Shown here one piece after another: positions 56,501 through 64,000 of a stretch of DNA of 64,000 bases. The stretch's first letter is position 1. Every line of letters starts with the position of its first letter. Below the pieces are notes generated by a model. The model made no database searches. It was given only the letters and a program-made list of their open reading frames with translations, and was not told the DNA's origin. This stretch comes from Mesostigma viride (lineage: Eukaryota; Streptophyta; Mesostigmatophyceae; Mesostigmatales; Mesostigmataceae), in NCBI GenBank assembly GCA_009746045.1, contig RPFO01000165.1:4054867-4118866 (forward strand), given 5' to 3'. The translations under genes and the position numbers were made by a program.

Positions 56501-59500
56501 ATTTCATTGGTCGGTGCATGCACTAGCTATTGCCGTCCGTCCACTTTGCAGGACAGACTAGAAAATTCCTTTGTACCCGAATACTTGCGCTCGATCAGCT
56601 ACTGGACACCGGGGTAAATCTTCGGATGCTCTAGATGTCAGCGTAACCTTCACAAGTTTTCAATGGCGGACCTCCGTCCGCTCAGTCAGCCTCAACCGGA
56701 TCTCGGCTAACTCAGTGATCATTGCACGTAATGCGTAAAAACGTCCCACCATGTAGTCTTGTATTGTCGCCGGGTTTTGACAATTACTACTGATGTGTTT
56801 TGTCTGTATAGTAACTGGCAGCATGTGACAGATTCGCATGGAAGCCAAACAGACTTCCACAATCGATCTTGCGTTTCATTAATACTCCAGTTTGGCTCGA
56901 TGATGTCCAATTCTTTGTACTTGGCTGATCCTCCTTGGCAAGTGGCAGCAAAGCCATTAGCCGAGTACGCTGAATACAACTAACCGACCGCGCACGTCAA
57001 TCAGATTTATGAACAAGATGTGGGCTGCTTTTTCGGCCCTGAACTTTATAGTAGCTCTATACTATAGTTGATATACTGTACATTATATATAATGAAACAA
57101 TAATGCACCATAATACTCACAAACTACAGTGGCTTCCCTGTTGTCATGCTGTCAGATAGCATATCCTTATTTAGCTCATTAGCAACCACCATGCAGTTGT
57201 TGTGGGCATGCACCTCTTGCTTACCTCACTCAGCCATTACATGCTCTGACAGCCACCAAATTTATCTGACAGCAATTTTATACAACCTGGAAGTCGAATC
57301 TAGTGCACTTTGTATAGCATCTGATCGATGCATTGCTGGTCTTTTCCCCGGGCTGTTATTGCTCATGAGGGTATGATATAACATGCTTATCGACGTTGCA
57401 CCATGCATTAAGTGCTGTGGGTTACAGTAATTTATTCCGGAAATATCTTCTATCATCGACTGCATGCTTGACTGCCCTAATGCAGAGAGGCAAGCATGTC
57501 GGAGACCGCGGTGCAAGGAATGCCAGAGACTTGGCTGTAAGTGGGGATTATGCATGCATACGGGAAAGATGCCTCCATAAGTACTGGTGTCCTACTAGTT
57601 GTCAATTGCAATATATATACTTATTTTAACTACTAGCATAGCGATAAAGCAAAGCATCAGTGGCTTTTTCCACATGCATGCCTCTAGGGTCTAGCACTAT
57701 TATGTTTTGCTCCTCTCATCCCTGCCGAGTCTAGTATATAGCACTGTGTTCCTCTCATACCGAGAGTCTACTAAGCACTGTGTTCGATCCTTTCATGCCT
57801 AGAGTCTAGCACAGTGCTGCATGGACTTTTGCACAGGACTTCAGACTGTGTTCCTCTCATAGTGTCTAGCGCTACCTTCCTCTCATACCTTGCATCGTCT
57901 GTGCCCATTTACCGTGTATTTATATAGAAATAACCACTGCGCGACAAATTGACTGCCCAACTAATGATGTAGACTGGTACTCCATCGATCGCTGCTGAGT
58001 TATGACCCTCGCTAATTTCCATTGGCTTGAAGTGATTTTCAGTAACAGACTGACTGCACTCAGGACACTGACCCACCTTGAGGTATGTCGATATCTCAAT
58101 CTAATCCATGTACCCCCCATATACCAGCTCATCCGGAAACTCAAGCAGCAGCTGCGCGAGGCCTTGGCGGCGCGCGATGACCTGGCGGAAGATCTCCAAG
58201 GGACGCGAAAAATTAGCAGGCGGAGTTCGGTCGCAGGCGGATCGAAGGTTTGTCAGGCCATGTATACTGAGCATGCATCGTCTGAGCGCGACCAAGATCG
58301 ACCATTGCCTAGCTGGCACCTTCAACCAATTAGAAGCCTTCGAGTTGCGTACCCTTTATTGTTGTCATTACGATGTACATATTATTAGAAAAAGGGTGCC
58401 AGGCAATGACAGTATTGATGGCAACTACTGTATGAGGCACATGACAATGTTGAACATATTATTGCCCTGCGCCCGGTGCCTGCAATGATGCAGCGGATCC
58501 CTAGACCACATTAATTGTAGGCCCAGAAAATTATTGTGGTGTTTGACCCAATGTGTTTGCCACATATCATGCGCCCATCATGCCTGAGCCTTGCGGAGCT
58601 GACACTCTAGCGGATGTGTCACCCAGCACTGATAATCCCACACTAATAAACGCATACTGATAATCGCATACTAATAAACGCATACATACTAATAATCCCA
58701 TACTAATAAACACATACTAATAATCCCATACTAATACAGACTGCATGTTACTACTAGCTAGTGTAGGCTGCTTGCACCGCCCTCGGCAAGTGATCAATGC
58801 AAATTATCAGACTCTGATTGTCGCCTGCATCATACTGCTGCCCATGCTGCTACCTGCCTCGGATAATGTGAAGCAATTTTCTCATGGCTCTTAGTTTTAT
58901 CTACGCAACTAGTACTGGACACAGGCAATGCACTTCTTGGGCTCCTATATGTAATAGACTCTTTTAAATTACGACAGCAGCTAGGCTTTAAAAGGCACAG
59001 TCTCATATATACGGTAATAATTCGGTGAGGATTGGCTGACAGTGCCCTTAAAACCGACCTAATTCTTGCACATTACACCTCGTGTAATTTTTGGCATGTT
59101 GCCCTGAACAAATATCGGCATGCGCTATTATCTCCTGCACTTGAGTGTTTTCATTGCAGCAATGACGGTTTTAAGGAGGCACTTCCAATTGCGGGCTAGC
59201 TCCATGTGCATTGGGCTTGCTGGCTGGTGCCCACCATGCGCTGTCATCGCTGTCATCACTGTCATCACTGCCATCATGATTCGGTCGCACTGCATTGGCA
59301 AATTTATGTATGCAGGACAACGATTACCTGGGAGACAAGCCCGGGGCCCAAGACCAAGCATTTAGTAGCGCGGAAGACATGGCAAGGCTCAAAGCGCGGG
59401 CACTCGCGCTGGCAGAGGAGAGGAGGTATTTCAAGGCCCAGTACCAGGCCAAGGCGGAGAACGAGAAGGAGTTGAAGGGTCAGGTGCGAGCCCTCGAGGA

Positions 59501-62500
59501 GGAGACGAAAAGACTCAGGGAGGAGCTGTCCAAAAGCTTGAGGGAAAAAGAGACTGAGCTGATCGGTCCCGTAGAGAACGTGCAGCGCGTCGGTGGTGGG
59601 TACACGTATACGCTAGGCGATCCCAGCGGCGATAAGCCGGAGGCTGAACCTGGCGACGATAAGCGGGACGAGGCCCGGTGCAACTGCCGGTGCAACTGCC
59701 AGGTGGAGAGGGCGCGGGCGTGGGCGGAGCGGGCGCGGCTGGAGGGGTTGCTGGCAGAAGAGCAGGCGGCCCGGCGGAGGGACAGGGAGCAGCACGTGGC
59801 GGAGATGGAGGCCGAGCGGGGGCATTGGCGGGAGAGTGTGCTGGCAGGGAAGAGGCTTGAGGAGGCGCTGCAGGTGGGTGCGGGGTACCGTGCAGTCTAG
59901 GGCGTAGCCAATGATGCAAGCTTTTATGAGAACAGACAGAACAGAAAAATTGAAGGCATATAGTTTGCTGCAATTTATCTGTGTTGTATTTATCGATACT
60001 ACAACAAGTTGTAGTAGTACAAGATGGCTTTAAAATCCATGCAGTTCATTTCTTCAATGCCTCAAAGTCCAAGTTCGAGCATGGACAGGGACGGAACCGG
60101 GAAGCACACGTGGAAGCATGCATGAGCCATCATTGCTATGATGTGGTCATAGGCACATGGTGACCGTATGACAGTCCGTTGTATGGCGCCTCCACTTCAG
60201 CCCTCAGTTGCACCCTGCAAAAAATGTAGCAATACTACATTATAGTAGTATGTAATACTATTTCTCACACAAATAATACCCCCCCAATGCTGCGTGCCCG
60301 GCGTTCAGGCAATGTATGATAAATTTGTTACGCATGCCGCTTTGAGTTGCATGGCCGCATATCAATCCTAAATCCATGCACGTTGCACCAGATGCCATTG
60401 GCACACCCATACAGGATCAATCTACCTGGCCTTAGCTTTGGAATGCATGCCTGCATGGTACCTAACGGTTGTAGGTATACCCCATGACTCTCCCAACGGA
60501 GGCACGTGGATTTGATCGAAGGAAGGAAGGGAGGGAGGGAGGGAGGGAGGGAGGGAGGGAGGGAGGGAGGGAGGGAGGGAGGGAGGGAGGGAGGGAGGGA
60601 GGGAGGGAGGGAGGGAGGGAGGGAGGGAGGAGGGAGGGAGGGAGGGAGGGAGGGAGGGAGGGAGGGAGGGAGGGAGGGAGGGAGGGAGGGAGGGAGGGAG
60701 GGAGGGAGGGAGGGGGAGGGAGGGAGGGAGGGAGGGAGGGAGGGAGGGAGGGAGGGAGGGAGGGAGGAAGTCGAGTGAATGCATGAATGCATGAATGCAC
60801 GCATGCATGCATGCATGCCTGACATGCAGGCATTGACCGGGGAGAGCGAGCGGCGCATCGCGCAGCAGCTGAGGGCGTGGCTGGAGGGGGAGCACGCGCG
60901 GGCGGCGGAGGAGCGGGCGCGGCTGCAGAGGCTGCTGGCCGAGGAGCAGGCGGCCAGGGAGAGGGACAGCGAGCGGCACGTGGCGGACATGGACGCCGAG
61001 CGGGAGCGTTGGCGGGCCGAGAACGCACTGGTGGCGAGGAAGGAGGAGGCGATGCAGGTGCGTGCGGCCCAGATTGATTCGACTAGTCACACACTTGGAC
61101 AGCAACGCAAGGGCAGCTAGTATGTACGCCACTCCTCGCAGCATCTATACAGCTGAGCCTGTAATACACGTTGTTTTATTATTGCACCCGCAGGGGGGGG
61201 CCACCCTTACAGGATATAGCGAAGAGTAGAGCCAGGCTCCATGGCCTGCCTCCATTCCGGCAAGCAGTGAGCGGATGCTTGGGCTGCCTCTCCCTCGCAT
61301 TTTCTCATTCCCTGTCAGGGATGGACACTACCTGAATGACATACCATGTACGAGACACACTTGCGTCATTTAATTCGACTTAATGTGTAGCATCTCAAGA
61401 CATTGAATTTGGAGAAGTTGATCGCTAATTCATTTAATTTTTATCAATAACACCGGGCATTTCTTCTCTGCAAGGCCTGTAAATCGTTAATTAAGGACAG
61501 GAGGTTGTGGGCCTCATTGAAGCAGTCGACCTGTGTGCGGGTGCGTTCACTGACTTCTTCTTGGTGCCTGGCTTCATTAATAGTTTAACACGTGTTAATA
61601 TTAGGTGATTTTCCATTCTAAAAGCCCTGAAAAATGTAAGCTCTGCCTGCCATTGATATAGTTTGGCGAAGTCCTCTAGGTGATGCATGGAGCACTCTTA
61701 CATGCCCAGCTTGGTGTAGTGCTAGCTCATAAGCGGGAAATCGATACGTCGTGCGTGGCATCGTCATTATATTGCCGCAGTCCTTAAGGTCAACAGATCT
61801 ACATGCACTCTATATATACTTCAATCTCCTGACAACCGGAGTAACGATTATTAGAATCCATCCACTATAGTTGATTCTTGCTACGGGGTTGGATTAGGAA
61901 AAAGTTGTGCATTATGATAACCCTTCCCGGCCCGATCATGCAGGACGTGGGCACATGCTGCCCTAGCTTGCTGGCACCGAGCGGACAATCCACTAACTAG
62001 TTCATTCCCTATTGTTAATCCTTGCATAACAAGAACCCTCCCTAAGGTGGGCACGGCCCGCCCTGTAGCAGCCTGGCAAAGTGAGGGGACACAGCCAGGT
62101 TGATGGCAACGGCGCGCCATGCACGCATGCCTAAACAGTTGCACCTGGGCTGCCTCAAACCAAGCCGGTCCTGGCCGCATTTTCCCTTTGACCCCTTGCA
62201 AAGCTATCCTCTGCATGCCTGGATGCCCCCCGCCGCTCGTGCAGGCTCTGGTCGCAACGCACAATGCGGAGCTTGCGCGCTTGCTGCGGTTGCTGGACGC
62301 GGCGGTGGAGCGAGCGAGGCTGCAGCTGGAGACCAGCTGCGCTAGTGCTCCCTCCCAGGCGCCCGCGACTGAGATCGTCCCGCCCGGCTGGGTCCACACA
62401 GTGAAGGAAGTGCCATCGAGCGAGCTGGCGCGCGCCAAGGCGTGGCTGGAGCAGGAGCTCGCGCGCGCACGAGCGGGGGTGATTGTCGAGAGGAGCCACG

Positions 62501-62647
62501 CGGAGGCGCTGCAGAGGCAGGCGATGCGGGCGCGGGAAAGGGCTCGCCCGCGGCTGGAGCGAGTGAGGCAGAAGGCGGAGCGTGACATGGGCGAGCTGAA
62601 GGCGCTCGTGGGGGACCGGGAGGCAAAGGTCGCGGATGGGGTGGCCG
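47575..62647 (+). CDS. Coiled-coil protein of unknown function (partial, multi-exon)
   Basis: I do not recognise the family. Supported exons: 53776-54098 (or from 53758; Ser/Pro-rich, ending GLIQLEQ), 55946-56071, 56552-56613, 58043-58082, 58128-58247, 59316-59873, 60830-61057 and 62245-62647. Their phases agree across every junction. A probable first exon is 47575-47601 (MAADANKNH then GTGAGT), and a 28-nt microexon at 48520-48547 would connect the phases; both are tentative. The protein has the patch DRLENSFVPEYLRSISYWTP, then heptad-like helices (IRKLKQQLREALAARDDLAE; LKGQVRALEEETKRLREEL; AKAWLEQELARARA). The end of the 59316 exon and the 60830 exon are homologous (RARLEGLLAEEQAARRRDRE and RARLQRLLAEEQAARERDSE), pointing to an internal exon duplication. 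The last exon ends in phase 1 with a GT donor at 62648, so the gene should continue beyond the window. Probably a structural or motor-associated protein; that is a guess. Confidence 0.6.
49010..49215 (+). pseudogene. LINE 3'-end fragment (first of three)
   Basis: Broken coding sequence resembling the extreme C-terminus of the larger copy at about 51570-51810: both share a REDRLDLEGQ-like start, gccccgtggtcagagtg, gcgcctgtctctagtt-like sequence and a RRI repeat near the end. No intact frame. Located in the large early intron of the coiled-coil gene, same strand. Confidence 0.6.
49485..51830 (+). mobile_element. Degenerate non-LTR retrotransposon with YMDD motif
   Basis: A decayed LINE on the plus strand, in pieces over three frames with many stops. 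Recognisable parts: NAFNAIS-like residues (about 49600), a segment with EFVNPLHGPF in the place of the usual GxxQGDPL motif, then LPTYMDDIHALG (about 49895-49930), the reverse-transcriptase active-site YxDD. Further on are PLPEGSVGSAYLRALDPHEP, LVRALYALAIHHHYCL, a conserved-looking ARG/QSFP-CEDADG stretch and YSPDHRLDI...HLLIDVSVTWALSD followed by ASYGHVGPHRVILFVLDKFG. The C-terminal PD/D/K-like order suggests a restriction-like endonuclease (inference). Not functional. It lies inside an intron of the coiled-coil gene. Confidence 0.75.
51990..52640 (+). pseudogene. LINE 3'-end fragment with internal poly-T
   Basis: A third copy of the same C-terminal region: HANIRSEDADGTAFYSPNHR-like start, LLMDVSVA, AYGDVRHHGRVVPFVLEEFG (about 52250-52310), then ECCRLL interrupted by a run of about 22 T (52355-52376), and RLSLAL-like plus ADILLRRTRADFAAQH near the end. 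It lies 160 bp downstream of the previous copy in the same orientation. Closer to the presumed family consensus than the 51.3-51.8 kb copy, so probably younger. Confidence 0.7.
55286..55493. repeat. Nested palindrome (foldback of hairpins), 208 bp
   Basis: The motif taatattgtgcggaaacctt occurs four times in alternating orientation (about 55293, 55330, 55431, 55466). The outer arms pair with each other over almost 100 bp, and each arm is itself a hairpin of about 56 bp. The centre (actcaagttcat to atgaacttgagt) pairs too. Intron of the coiled-coil gene, between the 53776 and 55946 exons. No coding signal; MITE-like. Confidence 0.95.
55706..55824. mobile_element. Small TIR element (MITE), 119 bp
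   Basis: Perfect 19-bp terminal inverted repeats, GTACAGGGGGCACCCGCAG and its complement. If the outer GTA/TAC belongs to the target, the element is flanked by TA and begins CAGGGGG, as in Tc1/mariner-type MITEs; that placement is an inference. No transposase inside. Same intron as the nested palindrome, 120 bp before the next exon. Confidence 0.9.
56614..58042. other. Intron of the coiled-coil gene
   Basis: I see no supported exon in this 1.4 kb, although AG-GT bounded candidates exist (for example 57485-57532). The exons at 56552-56613 and 58043-58082 join in phase without it. Short repeats around tctagcac and gtgttcctctcat occur at about 57690-57880. Confidence 0.5.
58632..58737. repeat. 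Repeat around catactaataatccc
   Basis: About six imperfect copies of atactaataa(tccc/acgc) in the intron between the 58128 and 59316 exons of the coiled-coil gene. Confidence 0.85.
60521..60771. repeat. (GGGA)n tetranucleotide array, about 60 copies
   Basis: An almost perfect array of ggga (written gggagggagg), interrupted only near 60630 and 60713. It lies about 60 bp before the acceptor of the 60830 exon on the transcript strand. Purine-rich with G triplets, so triplex or quadruplex formation is possible. The reverse strand is a long open Ser/Leu/Pro frame that I reject as a gene. Confidence 0.97.
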
Positions 62648-63418
62648 GTGGGTTTCATAGGTTACACCACCGCGGTTCCCTATGGGTCCACTAAATATTA
62701 ATAGCTTGTAGACTAGGTCCACTATGTAGTCCGTATTTATTCATTGAGAATGATAAATTGCGGAGGTCCATACATATACTGACAGAGGTCTACTATAGTA
62801 ACGATGATGTATACATTTGGACATGCAGACAGCGCATGCAGTCATGGTGCATGGGTGGGAGGTCGACACCAAGAGCCTAAGCCGTTACTAAAGTCGGTAG
62901 GCAACGGTTTACAATTCCTTGGTTTAGTTGGCGGTCTTTTGTAGCTGACAGTCGTTCAATGCAGGCACCTGGTTGTGCACTCTGCGGGTATCTTCGCTAC
63001 TCTTATCCTCAGGGGTTTCCTTGTCATTAATCAATGGTTGCTTTAGTCCATGTATGCATGATCGTGACCTGCACGCATGAACTGCATGGAGAGTGGAATG
63101 GCTGCAGCGAGGCGCTCGTGATGGTTGTCCTACTGATAAGTTACAAGTGCATGCATTTTTTACGGCTTCCCTAATTGAAGATCTCCCTGAATGGTTGCCA
63201 CTTGTCAGTCAGAGAGCATGCTCCTCAGCACAAATCTCTCAGCAGACAGCGATGGCTTTATTAACAAAAGAGTGCAGCAATGGCTTCATTCACCGTAGTA
63301 CGAGCGATCAATGCTCGAGCGATTTATCTGTGATGGTGGAATAAGTGAATTGAGCAGTCCCTTGCCTCTCCTATCTAGATTCCAGCCAATCCCCTATCCA
63401 GACTCCAGCCTGAACAGA
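62648..63418. other. Intron or downstream sequence, no exon recognised
   Basis: Follows the last supported exon of the coiled-coil gene. No coding stretch that continues the heptad pattern is visible, so the next exon should lie past the window edge. Confidence 0.45.
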
Positions 63419-64000
63419 CCACCACCACCACCACCACCACCACCACCACCACCACCACCACCACCACCACCACCACCACCACCACCACCACCACCACCAC
63501 CACCACCACCACCACCACCACCACCACCACCACCACCACCACCACCACCACCCACCGCCACCGCCACCGCCACCGCCACCGCCACCGCCACCGCCACCGC
63601 CACCACCACCGCCACCGCCGACGCCACCGCTGCCGCCGCCGCCACCGCCACCCCCACCGCCACCGCCACCACCCCCACCCCCACACCCACACCCACACCC
63701 ACACCCACACCCACACCCACACCCCCACCCCCACCCCACCCCCACCCCACCCCACCCCCACCCCACCCCCCCCCACCCCTCCCCCACCACCCCACCCCCA
63801 CCCCACCACCGGCCACCCCCACCGCCACCACCACCGCCACCACCACCACCACCACCACCACCACCACCACCACCACCACCACCACCACCACCACCACCAC
63901 CACCACCACCACCACCACCACCACCACCACCACCACCACCACCACCACCACCACCACCACCACCACCACCACCACCACCACCACCACCACCACCACCGCC
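63419..64000. repeat. (CCA)n, (CCACCG)n and (CCCA)n repeat block to the window edge
   Basis: About 130 bp of pure (CCA)n, then CCACCG-type, CACCCA-type and C-rich mixtures, then (CCA)n again from about 63830 to the end. The long Val/Gly/Trp frames on the minus strand are products of the repeats. The window ends inside the array, which may mark an assembly break. Confidence 0.97.

Noticed and set aside
57485-57532. Possible exon RGKHVGDRGARNARDLA of the coiled-coil gene
   Set aside because: It has AG and GT borders, but including it breaks the phase agreement between the exons at 56552 and 58043.
60328-61144. Long minus-strand Ser/Leu/Pro frames
   Set aside because: Translations of the (GGGA)n array and the antisense of a coiled-coil exon.
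63371-63996. Poly-Val, poly-Gly and poly-Trp frames
   Set aside because: Pure translations of (CCA)n repeats.
1-64000. tRNA, rRNA or snRNA genes
   Set aside because: I saw no cloverleaf, box A/B pair or rRNA-like sequence by reading; a dedicated scan was not possible.

Overview
This is a eukaryotic nuclear window, most likely from a green alga. The reasons are a plant-type HEN1 small-RNA methyltransferase with dsRBD, La-like, FKBP-like and catalytic domains in order, GC-rich exons, GT-AG introns, a TGTAA element after the HEN1 stop (the usual chlorophyte poly(A) signal), and non-LTR retroelement debris. A repeat-rich prasinophyte is my guess; the sequence does not prove a genus. Bacterial-style features (operons, ribosome binding sites, CRISPR) are absent.

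Layout. (1) 1352-16218, minus strand: a PIF1-type DNA helicase in 13 recognised exons (814 codons) whose splice phases all agree; one expected stretch (the TLHSFAG block) was not found. (2) 16345-18030: an almost identical 0.84-kb tandem duplication, then a field of G and C homopolymers (18.1-19.0 kb) and a foldback inverted repeat (19255-19737). (3) 19891-24579, minus: one uninterrupted 1562-codon frame for a membrane-anchored putative glycosyltransferase, swollen by low-complexity inserts including about 85 serines from an (AAG)n array. (4) 25422-43199, plus: HEN1 in 14 exons (1637 codons), sharing an 842-bp divergent upstream region with the glycosyltransferase. (5) 44705-46579, minus: intronless PIG-A, the catalytic subunit of the first GPI-anchor enzyme. 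(6) 47575-62647 and probably beyond, plus: a coiled-coil protein gene of unknown function, whose early introns hold three degenerate LINE 3' ends (one with a YMDD reverse-transcriptase motif), a 119-bp TIR element and a nested palindrome. The window ends in about 580 bp of (CCA)n-type repeats.

The genes do not form one pathway: genome maintenance (PIF1), small-RNA stabilisation (HEN1), GPI and sugar transfer, and a structural coiled coil. What unites the window is intron structure. Many introns carry their own private minisatellite, and several contain partial copies ('echoes') of the neighbouring exon end together with its splice site. Two genes (PIG-A and the glycosyltransferase) have no introns and carry low-complexity inserts inside the protein instead.
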